Assembly: GCA_947474645.1 (NCBI GenBank) | Contig: CANJJD010000003.1 | Coordinates: forward strand, 1 to 64,000 | Length of the DNA stretch: 64,000 nucleotides | Source of the DNA: Alphaproteobacteria bacterium | GTDB taxonomy: Bacteria; Pseudomonadota; Alphaproteobacteria; Micropepsales; Micropepsaceae | Direction: 5' to 3' | Shown: positions 15,354-25,203 of the stretch, one piece after another | Layout: each line of letters starts with the position of its first letter | Numbering within the stretch: position 1 is the first letter of the stretch | Program-made: the position numbers and the translations under genes | The notes under the pieces: model-generated | Seen by the model: only the letters and a program-made list of their open reading frames with translations | What the model was told of the DNA's origin: nothing | Databases searched by the model: none

Positions 15354-16930
15354 ACCGGCGCTTTGTCCGTATAGAGCTTGTAGATGATGGAGTCGGTCAG
15401 CGCCTCGAACGAGGCGTCCACGATATTTTCCGACACGCCCACCGTGGACCAGCGATTGCCCTTGCCGTCGGCCGATTCCACCATGACGCGGGTCACCGCC
15501 TCGGTGCCGCTGGTGAGGATGCGCACTTTATAGTCCACCAGCCGCAAGTCCGACAGGAACGGCGAATATTTGCCCAGATCCTTGCGCAGCGCTGCGTCCA
15601 GCGCATTGACCGGACCGTTGCCGGTGCCGGCATTGCGGATCTTCTCGCCCGCCACCATCAGCTCCACCGCCGCCTTGGAGCGGGAGGCAAGCTGGCCATC
15701 GGAACCCTTCAGGCTTTCCACCGTGACGCTGAATTGTTCCACTGTGAAATAACGCGGCAGCTTGTTCTGCTGGCGCAGCGCCAGCAATTCGAACGACGCG
15801 GCGGCATCGTCATAGCTGTAGCCTTCGAATTCGCGGCGCTTGACGTCCTGCAGCAGCCGCGAAAGATCGCCGCCTTCGGCCGCGACACTGGCCGCCACAT
15901 TGGCGCGGCCCGACTGGGCCGAAACCGGCATGGTGCGCTTGTTGCCCACCGACTCGGGCGCCACATGCTCATAGGTGTGGGGGTCCTTGACCACGGCGGA
16001 GACGTGAAGCCCGCCCTTGTGGGTGAAGGCCGAGGCACCGACGTAAGCCGCATAGCGGTTGGGCGCGCGGTTGAGGATTTCGTCGAGCAGCCGCGAGACA
16101 TGGGTGAGCTGGGCCAGGCCTTCCTTGGTCACGCCGGTCTCAAACTGCGAAGCGAACGGCTCCTTCAGCATCAGGTTGGGCAGCAAGGTGCAGAGATTGG
16201 CGTTGCCGCAGCGTTCGCCCAGCCCGTTCAAGGTGCCCTGGATCTGGCGCACACCGGCGCGAATCGCGGCCAGCGACACCGCCACCGCCTGTTCGGTGTC
16301 GTTATGGGCATGGATGCCCAACGCCGCATCGGGCAGCGCGGCTTTCACCGCTGCGACGATGCGATAGACATCGTCCGGCATGGAGCCGCCATTGGTGTCG
16401 CACAGCACCAGCCATTTGGCGCCGGCGTCATGGGCGGCTTTCAGGCACGACAAGGCGTAGTCCGGATTTTCCTTGTAGCCGTCGAAGAAATGTTCGGCGT
16501 CGAACAAAGGTTCACGCTTCCTGGCCGCGATGGCTTCCATCGAGCGGGCGATATTGTCCAGGTTTTCGTCCAGCGAAATTTCCAGCGCCACCTGCACCTG
16601 ATAGGCGCTGGTCTTGCCCACCAGGCAGATGGAATCCACGGCGGCATCCAGCACCTGGGCCAGCGAGGGATCGTTGGCGGCGCTGCGTCCCGCCCGCTTG
16701 GTCATGCCAAAGGCCGTAAAGCGGGCGCGTTTCAGCGGCGGGCGTTCGGCGAAAAAGGCGGTGTCGGTGGGATTGGCGCCGGGCCAGCCGCCCTCGATGT
16801 AATCCACGCCCAACTTGTCGAGCGCCAGCGCGATCTGGCGCTTGTCCTCGACCGAGAAATCCACGCCTTGGGTTTGCGCCCCGTCACGCAGGGTGGTGTC
16901 GAATATGTAGAGGCGTTCGCGCGTGGTCAC
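15350..16930 (-). CDS. cimA: (R)-citramalate synthase
   Basis: About 526 residues from the GTG at 16930. The ORF track starts at 16993, but the GTG overlaps the cysS stop as GTGA and begins the conserved N-terminus [25 protein letters not shown]. The HMGL-like TIM barrel has DTTLRDGAQ (catalytic Arg-Asp), [11 protein letters not shown] and the metal-binding [12 protein letters not shown] linker ([16 protein letters not shown]) and the C-terminal LeuA dimer domain follow, the site of isoleucine feedback in the family. It condenses pyruvate and acetyl-CoA to citramalate, the threonine-independent route to isoleucine. The GWPGxNPTD motif separates it from 2-isopropylmalate synthase. Confidence 0.9.
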   Translation of the reverse strand: MTTRERLYIFDTTLRDGAQTQGVDFSVEDKRQIALALDKLGVDYIEGGWPGANPTDTAFFAERPPLKRARFTAFGMTKRAGRSAANDPSLAQVLDAAVDSICLVGKTSAYQVQVALEISLDENLDNIARSMEAIAARKREPLFDAEHFFDGYKENPDYALSCLKAAHDAGAKWLVLCDTNGGSMPDDVYRIVAAVKAALPDAALGIHAHNDTEQAVAVSLAAIRAGVRQIQGTLNGLGERCGNANLCTLLPNLMLKEPFASQFETGVTKEGLAQLTHVSRLLDEILNRAPNRYAAYVGASAFTHKGGLHVSAVVKDPHTYEHVAPESVGNKRTMPVSAQSGRANVAASVAAEGGDLSRLLQDVKRREFEGYSYDDAAASFELLALRQQNKLPRYFTVEQFSVTVESLKGSDGQLASRSKAAVELMVAGEKIRNAGTGNGPVNALDAALRKDLGKYSPFLSDLRLVDYKVRILTSGTEAVTRVMVESADGKGNRWSTVGVSENIVDASFEALTDSIIYKLYTDKAPV

Positions 16931-18237
16931 TTCTTGACCTCCCACGTCGTGCCTTGCGGGCCGTCCTTGAAGACAACGCCCTTGGCCAGCCATTCGTCGC
17001 GGATGCGGTCTGACTCCTTGAAATCCTTGGCCTTGCGCGCCGCGTTGCGGGCGGCGATGGCGGTTTCGATGGCCGCGGTGTCTACCTTGGCCTTGCTGGC
17101 GATCTTGAGCTGAACATTGGAGAAGCCCAGGAACCCGAGGCCTCCGGCCAACGCCATCTCGTCGGCCTGGTGCAGCGATGCGATAGCGGCGGGGGTGTTG
17201 AGGTCGTCAGACAGGGCGTCGAAGAAGGCGGCGTTGGGCGCGGGATCCACCAGCGGCTCGGTCACTTCGTACCAGCGCTCCAGGGCCTTCCAGCTTTCCT
17301 TCAGCCCCGCGATGGTGAAGTCGATCGGCTGGCGATAGTGCGTGCGCAGCATGTTGAAACGCAGCACCTCGCCCGGCCAGTCGGCCAGCAGGTCGCGGAT
17401 GGTGAAGAAGTTGCCCGCGCTCTTGGACATTTTCTCGCCTTCCACTTGCAGGAAGCCGTTGTGCATCCACACCTTGGCCAGCGGATGGTCGTGGTTGGCG
17501 CCTTCGCTCTGGGCGATTTCGTTTTCGTGATGGGGAAATTGCAGGTCTATGCCACCGCCATGGATATCGAACGTCTCGCCCAGATACTTCCCCGCCATGG
17601 CGGAACATTCGATATGCCAGCCGGGACGGCCGCGGCCCCAGGGTGACTCCCAGCCGGGCACATTCGCTTCCGACGGCTTCCACAGCACAAAGTCCATGGC
17701 GTTCTGTTTGTAGGGCGCCACCTCGACCCGCGCGCCGGCCAGCATCTCGTCCAGGCTGCGGCGCGACAGCTTGCCGTAGTCAGCCTTGGACGAAACGTTG
17801 AACAGCACATGGCCTTCGGCGGCATAAGCGTGCCCCGCCGCGATCAATTGCCCGATCATGGCGATCATCTCGGCGACATGCTCGGTGGCGCGCGGCGTGA
17901 CGGTTGGCGGCAGATTGCCCAGCGCCACCACGTCTTCTTCATAGATGCGCGCCGTGTCCTCGGTCAGTTCGCGGATGGAGATGCCACGCTCAGCCGCCCG
18001 TTCGTTAATCTTGTCGTCCACGTCGGTGATGTTGCGGACGTAAGAGACATGGGCGTCGCCATAGACGTGGCGCAGCAGCCGGAACAGCACATCGAATACG
18101 ATGACCGGCCGCGCATTGCCGATATGGGCGAAGTCATAGACCGTGGGGCCGCAGACATACATGCGGACATTCTTCGCATCGATCGGCGAAAAATCGTCCT
18201 TGGTCTTGGTCAGGGTGTTGAAGAGGCGCAGGGACAT
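16927..18237 (-). CDS. cysS: Cysteinyl-tRNA synthetase
   Basis: A 436-residue class I synthetase. It has [23 protein letters not shown] (about 27-49, first Zn-ligand Cys and HIGN), WHIECSAM and [12 protein letters not shown] (remaining Zn ligands), and KMSKS in [13 protein letters not shown] (about 266-270). The C-terminal anticodon-binding region is slightly short compared with the 461 residues of the E. coli enzyme. It charges tRNA-Cys in the cytoplasm. The gene precedes cimA with a 4-bp GTGA overlap and follows gltX by 93 bp on the same strand. A 15-bp sequence upstream (18291-18305) recurs before the acyl-CoA dehydrogenase gene. Confidence 0.96.
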   Translation of the reverse strand: MSLRLFNTLTKTKDDFSPIDAKNVRMYVCGPTVYDFAHIGNARPVIVFDVLFRLLRHVYGDAHVSYVRNITDVDDKINERAAERGISIRELTEDTARIYEEDVVALGNLPPTVTPRATEHVAEMIAMIGQLIAAGHAYAAEGHVLFNVSSKADYGKLSRRSLDEMLAGARVEVAPYKQNAMDFVLWKPSEANVPGWESPWGRGRPGWHIECSAMAGKYLGETFDIHGGGIDLQFPHHENEIAQSEGANHDHPLAKVWMHNGFLQVEGEKMSKSAGNFFTIRDLLADWPGEVLRFNMLRTHYRQPIDFTIAGLKESWKALERWYEVTEPLVDPAPNAAFFDALSDDLNTPAAIASLHQADEMALAGGLGFLGFSNVQLKIASKAKVDTAAIETAIAARNAARKAKDFKESDRIRDEWLAKGVVFKDGPQGTTWEVKK

Positions 18238-18290
18238 TGGCAGGGCTCGAAAAAGGGATGGACAGGTCAGGCAAACGGAAGCGGCGGCGA

Positions 18291-18305
18291 ACTTAGCCGC
18301 TAATT
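18291..18305. promoter_or_regulatory. ACTTAGCCGCTAATT motif upstream of cysS
   Basis: A 15-bp sequence containing the near-palindrome TTAGCCGCTAA, 54-68 bp upstream of the cysS ATG. An identical 15-mer lies at 60569-60583 upstream of the acyl-CoA dehydrogenase gene in the same orientation. On the coding strand it reads AATTAGCGGCTAAGT, and GCTAAGT resembles an alphaproteobacterial -10 element, so both may be promoters. Confidence 0.35.
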
Positions 18306-18330
18306 CGAATTCCGGTCTGACACCAAACGA

Positions 18331-19647
18331 TCACGCCGTTTGCCCTTTGAGCCGCGCCACGGACTTGTCGCGCCCGATCAGGGGTAACAGTTTTTTGAGT
18401 TCGGGTCCATGCTCCAGCCCGGTCAGCGCCAGCCTTAACGGGTGAAACAACCCCCTGCCCTTGGCGCCGGTCTGGGCCGAGACCGCCTTGGTCCAGGCGC
18501 TCCAGGTATTTTCGTCCCAGGGCTCGGGCGGCAGCAGGGCGGCGGCGGCATCGGCCAGGCCGGCATCCTCGATCATCGGGGTGACGGGGCCATTGATCAG
18601 CCGGGCCATCTCCCCGATGTCGCCCAGCTTGGTGAGGTTGGCCTTGACCGCTTCCCAGAAAGCTTCGCCCTGCGGCACACGCGCGGCCACGGCGCTGTAA
18701 GGCAACAGGTGCAGCAGCTTGGCATTCAGCGCGTCCAGTTCTTCTGGGACAAAGTGCGCCGGCGCCCGGCCGATCTTGGCGAAATCAAATTCCGCCGCCA
18801 GTTCGCCCAGCGACTGGCGCGGTTCGACGGGATCACTGGTGCCGATCTTGGCCAGATATGACGCCACCGCCAGCGGTTCAACGCCCGCCTCGCGCATGCT
18901 CTCCAGCGACAGCGAGCCCAGCCGCTTGCTCAGCGCCTCGCCGCCCGCGCCGACCAGCAGCGGAAAATGCGCGAACTTCGGAATGGCGGCACCCAGCGCC
19001 TGGAAAATCTCGATCTGGGCGGCGGTGTTGGTGACATGGTCTTCGCCGCGCACCACATGGCTGATCGCCATGTCGATGTCATCGGCCACCGACGGCAAGG
19101 TATAAAGAAACGCACCGTCCTCGCGCACCAGCACCGGATCGGACATGGTGGCGGTGTCGATCTCCACCGGGCCGCGCACCAGATCGGTCCAGCTTACCGC
19201 GGCTCGCGACAGCTTGAAGCGCCAATGTGGCCGGCGGCCTTCGGCTTCCCACTTGGCCTTGTTGGCCGGCTCCAAGGAGGCGCGATTGTAGATGGGCGGC
19301 AGCTTGCGCGCCGCCTGCAGCGAACGCTGGCGCTCCAGCTCGCTTTCGGTTTCGAAACAGGGATAGACGCGGCCGGCCGCCTGCAACTGGTAGAAAGCGG
19401 CGCTGTATTTGGCCAGCCGGTTGATCTGGCGGTCGGTGCCGTCATGGGTCAGGCCCAGCCAACCCAGGTCGCGATAGATCGCCTCTTCAAATGCCTTGGT
19501 GGAACGCGCCGCATCGGTATCGTCGATGCGCAGCAGGAAACGCCCGCCCAGCTTCTTGGCGAACAGCCAGTTCAGCAGCGCGGTGCGGGCATTGCCGGCA
19601 TGCAGCAACCCGGTGGGCGACGGCGCGAAGCGGACGGTGATGGTCAT
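18331..19647 (-). CDS. gltX: Glutamyl-tRNA synthetase (GluRS)
   Basis: A 438-residue class I synthetase. RFAPSPTGLLHAGNARTALLNWLFAKK carries the HIGH-equivalent (HAGN) near residue 16, and ALSKRLGSLSLES carries the KMSKS-equivalent (SKRLG, about 240). IDDTDAARS is the amino-acid/ATP-binding strand of GluRS rather than GlnRS. At 438 residues it is shorter than E. coli GltX (471). Alphaproteobacteria often have two GluRS, one of which charges tRNA-Gln for GatCAB; which one this is cannot be told. It overlaps nadE by 4 bp at its start. Confidence 0.93.
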   Translation of the reverse strand: MTITVRFAPSPTGLLHAGNARTALLNWLFAKKLGGRFLLRIDDTDAARSTKAFEEAIYRDLGWLGLTHDGTDRQINRLAKYSAAFYQLQAAGRVYPCFETESELERQRSLQAARKLPPIYNRASLEPANKAKWEAEGRRPHWRFKLSRAAVSWTDLVRGPVEIDTATMSDPVLVREDGAFLYTLPSVADDIDMAISHVVRGEDHVTNTAAQIEIFQALGAAIPKFAHFPLLVGAGGEALSKRLGSLSLESMREAGVEPLAVASYLAKIGTSDPVEPRQSLGELAAEFDFAKIGRAPAHFVPEELDALNAKLLHLLPYSAVAARVPQGEAFWEAVKANLTKLGDIGEMARLINGPVTPMIEDAGLADAAAALLPPEPWDENTWSAWTKAVSAQTGAKGRGLFHPLRLALTGLEHGPELKKLLPLIGRDKSVARLKGQTA

Positions 19648-21302
19648 CGCGCGTCTCTAAAAGCATTGGTGATGGGATAGCGGCGGTCGCGGCCGAAATT
19701 ACGGCTGGAAATCTTCACCCCCGGCGGCGCCTGGCGGCGCTTATATTCGGAGATATACAGAAGATGTTCCACCCGCTTGACCGTGGCCGGATCATAACCC
19801 TTCGCCACCGTTTCTTCGAAGCTGCATTCCTGCTCCACCAAACATTCCAGGATGCCGTCCAGGACATCGTAAGGCGGCAAGCTGTCCTGGTCGGTCTGGT
19901 CCGGCTTGAGTTCGGCGCTGGGCGGCTTTTCGATGATGCGTTCGGGGATCACGCGGCCGCGCGGCCCCAGCGCGCCGGCCGGGGAATTCTGGTTGCGCCA
20001 GTGGCACAGCCGGAACACTTCGGTCTTGTAGATATCCTTCAGCACATTATAGCCGCCGCACATGTCGCCATAGAGGGTGGCATAACCCACGCTCATCTCG
20101 CTCTTGTTGCCGGTGGTCAGCACCATGGGGCCGAACTTGTTGGACAGCGCCATCAGGATCACGCCGCGCAGGCGCGACTGAAGATTTTCTTCGGTGGTGT
20201 CGGACTTGGTGCCGGCGAACGGTGCGGCCAGGGTTTCTCCCATCGCTTCGACGGCGCGCTCGATCTCGATGGTCTCGTAGGTCACGCCCAGCATGCGGGC
20301 ACAGGCATCGGCGTCTTCCAGGCTTTCGCGGCTGGTGTAGCGTGACGGCAGCATCACACAGCGCACGCGGGTAGGCCCCAGCGCATCCACCGCGACTGCC
20401 GCCGAAATGGCGGAATCAATGCCCCCCGACAGGCCCAGCACCACGCCGGGAAAGCGGTTCTTGTTCACATAGTCGCGCAGCGCCAGCATCATGGCGTGAT
20501 AAACTTGGGAGGACCGATCCTCCGCCACGAATTTGTCACCGGGGGCGCAAACCCACTTGCCGCTGCCGTCACGCTGCCATTCGGTGATGGTGACGCATTC
20601 TTCCCAACTGGGCAGCGCCGCGGCGATTGTGCCATCGGCATTCAGCACAAAGCTGGCGCCGTCATAGACCACCTCGTCCTGTCCGCCGAGCTGGTTGAGA
20701 TAGATCAGCGGCACACCGGTCTCGTGGATGCGGGCCGCCGCCAGCTTCAGCCGCACATCTTCCTTGCCGGCCTCGAAGGGCGAGCCGTTGGGCACGCAGA
20801 AAATCTCCGCCCCCGCATCCGCCAGCCAGATGGTGACATCCTGCTTCCAGATATCCTCGCAGATGGGAACGCCCAGCTTGACGCCGCGCACCGTCATCGG
20901 CTCAGGCGTGGGGCCGCGGGCGAAGACGCGCTTCTCATCGAACACGCCATAATTGGGCAGCTCATACTTGTAGGTGAGCCCGGCCACCTTGCCGCCGTCC
21001 AGCAGCGCCACGGCATTGTAGAGTTCGGCATGTTCGACCCAGGGCGTGCCGATCAGGATCGCCGGGCCGCCATCGGCGGTATCGCGCGCCAGTTCTTCCA
21101 CCGCGGCGCGGGCGTCGGCTTGCAGCGCCGGCTTCAGCACCAGGTCCTCGGGCGAATAGCCGACAATGAAGAGTTCGGGAAACAGGATGACGTCGGCGTC
21201 CATCGCCTTGGCGCGGGCGACGCGGGCGCGCGCCAGATTGCCGGCGATGTCGCCCATCACCGGGTTCAGCTGCGCCAGGGCAATGCGATAACGGTCCGTC
21301 AT
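19644..21302 (-). CDS. nadE: Glutamine-dependent NAD+ synthetase
   Basis: A 552-residue two-domain enzyme. Residues 1-260 are a nitrilase-type glutaminase with the Glu-Lys-Cys triad (FPELFIVGY, YKYELPNYGVFDEKR, GVPICEDIWK). Residues about 270-552 are the ammonia-dependent synthetase with P-loop LGLSGGIDSAISAA and downstream TTGNKSEMSVGYATLYGDMCGGYNVLKDIYKTEV. It makes NAD+ from deamido-NAD+, ATP and glutamine. The glutaminase domain means it does not rely on free ammonia. Its stop overlaps the gltX start by 4 bp. A long inverted repeat lies between it and the upstream Gfo/Idh gene. Confidence 0.96.
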   Translation of the reverse strand: MTDRYRIALAQLNPVMGDIAGNLARARVARAKAMDADVILFPELFIVGYSPEDLVLKPALQADARAAVEELARDTADGGPAILIGTPWVEHAELYNAVALLDGGKVAGLTYKYELPNYGVFDEKRVFARGPTPEPMTVRGVKLGVPICEDIWKQDVTIWLADAGAEIFCVPNGSPFEAGKEDVRLKLAAARIHETGVPLIYLNQLGGQDEVVYDGASFVLNADGTIAAALPSWEECVTITEWQRDGSGKWVCAPGDKFVAEDRSSQVYHAMMLALRDYVNKNRFPGVVLGLSGGIDSAISAAVAVDALGPTRVRCVMLPSRYTSRESLEDADACARMLGVTYETIEIERAVEAMGETLAAPFAGTKSDTTEENLQSRLRGVILMALSNKFGPMVLTTGNKSEMSVGYATLYGDMCGGYNVLKDIYKTEVFRLCHWRNQNSPAGALGPRGRVIPERIIEKPPSAELKPDQTDQDSLPPYDVLDGILECLVEQECSFEETVAKGYDPATVKRVEHLLYISEYKRRQAPPGVKISSRNFGRDRRYPITNAFRDAR

Positions 21303-21334
21303 AACCGTGTTCTAGCGTGTTGGGGACAAGTTAC

Positions 21335-21404
21335 GCAAAGCCGCACTCAAGCAGCGAGAGCGCCCCGGCGCCGGACGGCGCCCTTCAAATAAGTGCGGCT
21401 TTGC
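21335..21404. repeat. 13-bp inverted repeat with structured 44-nt interior (possible ncRNA or palindromic element)
   Basis: GCAAAGCCGCACT (21335-21347) and AGTGCGGCTTTGC (21392-21404) are perfect complements. The interior is GC-rich and holds its own dyads around GGCGCCGGACGGCGCC. It lies in the 120-bp gap between the Gfo/Idh stop and the nadE start. An A6 run on the plus strand precedes GAGAATT; no T-tract follows the stem on the minus strand, so a simple terminator for the upstream gene is not clear. It could be an mRNA leader structure for nadE. Confidence 0.5.
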
Positions 21405-21422
21405 CAAAAAAGAGAATTGGTA

Positions 21423-22394
21423 CTAGCGGCCCGCGATGCGGCGCGCGACCGGGCGCACGGCAACGCCAGAGGCGTCCTCGATCCACAACGCGGTTTGCAG
21501 CGCCTGGGCAGCCTGTTCCGGCGTCACCAGGGCATCCACCCCGGCATGGGCGGCGGCGACAAAGCCGGCCACGGATTCGCCCAACGGATCGCCCAGCTCC
21601 AGCGCGCCCAGGGGACGCGGCGTGGTGTTGGTCACGGTGCGGGACAGGAAATCGATTTCCACCACGCCATCGGCATAGACGGCGCGCAGGCCCCGCTTAC
21701 GCTCATTGGCGACGCGGCTGGTTTCCAGCTTGGCGATGGTGCCGCAGGCAAAGCGCAGCAGCGCGAAGACTTCATCGGCATGGGGGCCGTATTCAACCAG
21801 GCCTTCGGCGCGCACATCGGCCACCGCGCCGGGCACCAGGGCATGCACCAGGTCCAGGTCATGGATCATCAGGTCCAGAACCACCGAGACATCGTCGCCG
21901 CGGCCGGTCCAGGGACCCTGGCGCCAGCAAGTGATTTCCTGCGGCACTTGCGAAACATCCAACAAGCCGGTGCGGGCAAAGACGAAGCGTTCCTGATGGC
22001 CGACCGAAAGAATGCGGTCCATCTGGCGCGACAGGCTCACCAGTTCGGCCGCCTCTTCCATGGTGGTGGCGATGGGCTTTTCCACCAGCACATGGGCGCC
22101 GGCCTTGAGGAAGTCGCGCACGATCTCGGCATGGGTCACGGCGGGCGAGCAGATGCTCACCAGGTCCACCTTGCCCAGAAGCTCGCGCCAGTCGGTGACC
22201 ACCAGGCAGCCATGATGGGCCCGGGCCTTGGCCAGCATCTCGGCATTGGGATCGGCGATGGCGAACAGCTCCACGCCCTTGCCCGCCTGGGCCAGGGTTT
22301 TGTACTTGGTGGCATGGTGGTGCCCGAACACGCCGGCGCCGATCACGGCGGCTTTCAGCGGTCCACTTTCCGGCACGCGGCGGCGCAGAAACAA
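21423..22394 (-). CDS. Gfo/Idh/MocA-family NAD(P)-dependent oxidoreductase
   Basis: A 323-residue oxidoreductase. The Rossmann motif is AAVIGAGVFGHHHATKY (about 15-31), the EKP motif is VLVEKPIATTMEEA (about 102-115), and DVSVVLDLMIHDLDLVHALV supplies the catalytic-domain His-Asp. Proteins with the same GVFGxHHAxKY and DLMIHDLDL pattern are often found near lipid A genes in alphaproteobacteria and resemble the UDP-GlcNAc 3-dehydrogenase GnnA. No lpx gene is present here, so that role is a suggestion only. The track start is TTG with GGGGAA upstream; a GTG at 22376 is an alternative. Confidence 0.82.
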   Translation of the reverse strand: MFLRRRVPESGPLKAAVIGAGVFGHHHATKYKTLAQAGKGVELFAIADPNAEMLAKARAHHGCLVVTDWRELLGKVDLVSICSPAVTHAEIVRDFLKAGAHVLVEKPIATTMEEAAELVSLSRQMDRILSVGHQERFVFARTGLLDVSQVPQEITCWRQGPWTGRGDDVSVVLDLMIHDLDLVHALVPGAVADVRAEGLVEYGPHADEVFALLRFACGTIAKLETSRVANERKRGLRAVYADGVVEIDFLSRTVTNTTPRPLGALELGDPLGESVAGFVAAAHAGVDALVTPEQAAQALQTALWIEDASGVAVRPVARRIAGR

Positions 22395-22506
22395 GGTTTT
22401 GGATTCCCCGAACGAAGTCAGGCGGCGATTAGGGCCTTTCGCCCATGGCAGGCGCCAGCAAACAAATGTTTCGGCTTGTTACCATACAAGCCATTGAAAT
22501 ATTTCG

Positions 22507-23259
22507 CTATTTTTCGGGTGCCGAAGCCATCAACGACGCCAGGGCAGCGACAATCAGATAGGCCAGCATCAGGGGGGCCAGCCCGATCAAAAGCGCCCCG
22601 GTGATATCGGCGAAGGCGCTGCAGTTCAGCCAGGGATAGGCCGAGCCCACGAACAGGAACTGGATGCCCACCACTGCCACGATTCCGAACAGGAAGGCGC
22701 GCAGGGTCGGCCCCAGGGCTTGCGGCCGGTCGCCCGCTTCCAGCCGGATCAGCCCGGCCTGCAGCTTCAGCCGCGAGGCGGTGCTGGCCAGGTAGATGAT
22801 GGCCAAAAGCCAGGCGAAAGCGGCACCGAAGATCCGCCCGCCATCCATGGTGCAGGCCTCCAGCGAATAGACCAGCGCCCGCTGGCCAGGCACCACGAAG
22901 TAAATCGCATTCTCCAGCTTGCCCGCGACGCCCAGATCGATATTGGCGGGCGCGACAAAGGCCTGGTTCATAAAACTTAAAGCGACGAACAGCAGGAAAA
23001 CCGATTCATTGAAGCCGGGGATCAGGTGATGGAGCTGGAAGCGCCCGCGCCAGGGCGCGCCGCCGGCATGGGCGGCAGAAACTCCGAAGCCGCCCACGAA
23101 CAGCAGGCCCATGGCGGCGAACAACAGGGCGCAGATGGCGATGCCCGGCAGCGAGGAATTCAGCGGCAGGCCCTGCAGCAGGGCCAGGCGCACGGCATGG
23201 GCGCCGGCGAACAGGCAGAAAATGATCCAGCCTTTGGCGAGAAGACGAGCGATACCCAT
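22507..23259 (-). CDS. Hypothetical polytopic membrane protein
   Basis: A 250-residue protein of unrecognised family. Hydrophobic segments are visible at about 8-30, 38-60, 87-105, 145-165, 188-208 and 215-243, so five or six membrane spans are likely. A cytoplasmic- or periplasm-exposed loop (GAPWRGRFQLHHLIPGFNES) contains paired His, and ACTMDGGRIFGAAFAWLL and YPWLNCSAF carry single Cys residues. It stands alone between the Gfo/Idh gene and a palindromic repeat pair, and nothing in its neighbourhood gives a function. No strong ribosome binding site precedes the ATG. Confidence 0.6.
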   Translation of the reverse strand: MGIARLLAKGWIIFCLFAGAHAVRLALLQGLPLNSSLPGIAICALLFAAMGLLFVGGFGVSAAHAGGAPWRGRFQLHHLIPGFNESVFLLFVALSFMNQAFVAPANIDLGVAGKLENAIYFVVPGQRALVYSLEACTMDGGRIFGAAFAWLLAIIYLASTASRLKLQAGLIRLEAGDRPQALGPTLRAFLFGIVAVVGIQFLFVGSAYPWLNCSAFADITGALLIGLAPLMLAYLIVAALASLMASAPEK

Positions 23260-23279
23260 TACACAACCATCTCAGCCCA

Positions 23280-23349
23280 CTCACCCTTCGGCAAGCTCAG
23301 GGTGAGGACTTGGCGAATATCCTCATGCTGAGCCTGTCGAAGCATGAGG
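23280..23349. repeat. Pair of opposed REP-like hairpins (CTCACCCT.../CCTCATGCT...)
   Basis: Hairpin 1 (23280-23306) is CTCACCCT-TCGGCAAGCTC-AGGGTGAG. Hairpin 2 (23321-23349) is CCTCATGCT-GAGCCTGTCGA-AGCATGAGG. The loops are related in opposite orientation (GAGCTTGCCGA versus GAGCCTGTCGA), as in paired intergenic palindromes widespread in sphingomonads and caulobacters. They fill the gap between the aroG-type stop and the hypothetical membrane protein start and may end the DAHP synthase transcript. Confidence 0.7.
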
Positions 23350-23358
23350 GGGCAATGC

Positions 23359-24744
23359 TCAGGCGGACGCCGCCAGCCCCGTCTGCTTCATCCGCTCGTC
23401 GCGAATGCCCTCGGCGATCAGGAAGGCCAGTTCCAGCGCCTGGCTGGCATTGAGCCGCGGATCGCAGGCGGTCTGATAGCGATCGGCAAGATCGATTTCC
23501 TTCAGGCCCTGGGCGCCGCCCAGGCACTCGGTGACGTTCTGGCCGGTCATCTCGAAATGGACGCCGCCGGCATGGGTGCCTTCGGCGCGATGGATGGCGA
23601 AGAAGCTGCGCACTTCTTCCAGCACCCGCTCGACGGGACGGGTCTTGTAGCCGGACTGCAGCTTGATGGTGTTGCCGTGCATGGGATCGGACGACCATAC
23701 AACGCTTGCGCCTTCGCGCTTCACCGCGCGCACCAGGGTGGGCAGCTTGTCGGCAATCTTGTCGGCGCCGAAGCGCGCGATCAGCGTCAACCGGCCCGGA
23801 ATGTTCTGCGGATTGAGCGCCGCGATCAGGCGCAGCAGGTCATCCGGCTCCAGCGACGGGCCGCATTTCAGGCCGATGGGGTTCTTGATGCCGCGCATGA
23901 ACTCGACATGGGCGCCGTCGAGCTGGCGGGTGCGGTCGCCGATCCACAGCATGTGGGCGGAGGTGTCGTACCAGTCGCCGCTGGTGGAATCGACGCGGGT
24001 CATCGCCTGCTCATACGGCAGCAGCAAGGCTTCGTGCGACGTATAGAAATCGGTACCACGCAACTGCGGCACCGACGTGGACGTAATGCCGATCGCGTCC
24101 ATGAATTCGAGCGTTTCGGAAATACGCTGTGCGAGACCTTTATATTGTTCGCCGGCCGGCGAGTCCGCGATGAAGCCCAACATCCAACGATGGACATTGT
24201 GCAGGTCGGCATAGCCGCCTTGCGCGAAGGCGCGCAGAAGATTGAGCGTCGCCGCCGACTGGGCATTGGCCTGCAACAGGCGCTGCGGATCGGGAATGCG
24301 GGACTCCGGCGTGAACTCGCCGCCATTGATGTTGTCGCCGCGATAGGAAGGCAGCTTGACGCCGTTCTGGGTCTCGAAATCGTCGGAGCGAGGCTTGGCG
24401 AACTGGCCGGCGATGCGGCCCACTTTCACCACCGGCACGCCGGCGGCGAAGGTCAGCACCACCGCCATCTGCAAGAGCACACGGAAGGTGTCGCGGATAT
24501 TGTCGGGATGGAATTCGGCGAAGCTTTCGGCGCAGTCCCCGCCCTGCAGCAGGAACGCCTTGCCCTCTGCCGCCTGGCCCAACGCGGCCATCAGGTTGCG
24601 CGCCTCGCCGGCGAACACCAGCGGCGGATGGGTCCTGAGCTGGCCCAAGACGCGGTCCAGCGCCGCCTTGTCCGGATAATCCGGCATCTGACGGGCGGTC
24701 TTTTCCTGCCAACTCTGCGGGGTCCAGCTCTGGGCCACGGTCAT
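23359..24744 (-). CDS. Class II 3-deoxy-7-phosphoheptulonate (DAHP) synthase
   Basis: About 461 residues from the ATG at 24744, which has GGTGGAG 3 nt upstream; the track start (TTG, 24756) is weaker. The plant-like type II signature is clear: [56 protein letters not shown], then [37 protein letters not shown] and [11 protein letters not shown]. The metal ligands of the family (Cys in GGDCAES, His in DPMHGNT, Glu in [14 protein letters not shown]) are present. It joins phosphoenolpyruvate and erythrose 4-phosphate, the first step of aromatic amino acid synthesis. The gene is monocistronic. Confidence 0.95.
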   Translation of the reverse strand: MTVAQSWTPQSWQEKTARQMPDYPDKAALDRVLGQLRTHPPLVFAGEARNLMAALGQAAEGKAFLLQGGDCAESFAEFHPDNIRDTFRVLLQMAVVLTFAAGVPVVKVGRIAGQFAKPRSDDFETQNGVKLPSYRGDNINGGEFTPESRIPDPQRLLQANAQSAATLNLLRAFAQGGYADLHNVHRWMLGFIADSPAGEQYKGLAQRISETLEFMDAIGITSTSVPQLRGTDFYTSHEALLLPYEQAMTRVDSTSGDWYDTSAHMLWIGDRTRQLDGAHVEFMRGIKNPIGLKCGPSLEPDDLLRLIAALNPQNIPGRLTLIARFGADKIADKLPTLVRAVKREGASVVWSSDPMHGNTIKLQSGYKTRPVERVLEEVRSFFAIHRAEGTHAGGVHFEMTGQNVTECLGGAQGLKEIDLADRYQTACDPRLNASQALELAFLIAEGIRDERMKQTGLAASA

Positions 24745-24864
24745 AAACTCCACCAATAGGGGCGTGGATATAGGAGATTGGGGGCCATTTTACCAGACGC
24801 AGCGGCCGCAGGGGCGACCAGCGTCAGCCTGGACAAAGTCCAGCAAAGTTAAAGGTTTAAGCCG

Positions 24865-25203
24865 CTACCAGCCGCGGAAGCCGATGGATATGCGGCGGGT
24901 GGTGCCGGGCACGCAGCCCTTGGGCCAGCGCCAGTTATCGCGCACCCAGCTGACGGCCCGCTCGTTCAGGGCGGTAAGGCCGCTGCTGCGCAATACGCCG
25001 ATCTCGGCGGTGCCGTCCGGGCGGATCACCGCCTTCAGCAGTACGGTGCGATGCTCGCCCTGATGCAGCAGCTCGTCGCCAGTGGGCGGACGGGTGTGGG
25101 TGGCGAAAGTGGGCGCATACATGGGCGGGCAAACGCTTTGCGCCGTCGCCGGATGCGCCAGCGCGACCGCCAAAGTTGCCGCTGTTATAACTCCGCCCTT
25201 CAT
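24865..25203 (-). CDS. Exported single-domain TonB C-terminal-like protein
   Basis: A 112-residue protein with a signal peptide (MKGGVITAATLAVALAHPATAQS). The mature part has the TonB_C pattern: a strand HRTVLLKAVIRPDGTAEIGVLRSSGLTALNERAVSWVRDNWRWPKGCVPGTTRRISIGFRGW. It lacks the N-terminal membrane anchor and Pro-rich spacer of true TonB, so it would be a free periplasmic domain. Its role is unclear. Two Cys (VCPP, KGCVPG) may form a disulfide. It stands alone between the DAHP synthase and gor genes. Confidence 0.65.
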   Translation of the reverse strand: MKGGVITAATLAVALAHPATAQSVCPPMYAPTFATHTRPPTGDELLHQGEHRTVLLKAVIRPDGTAEIGVLRSSGLTALNERAVSWVRDNWRWPKGCVPGTTRRISIGFRGW

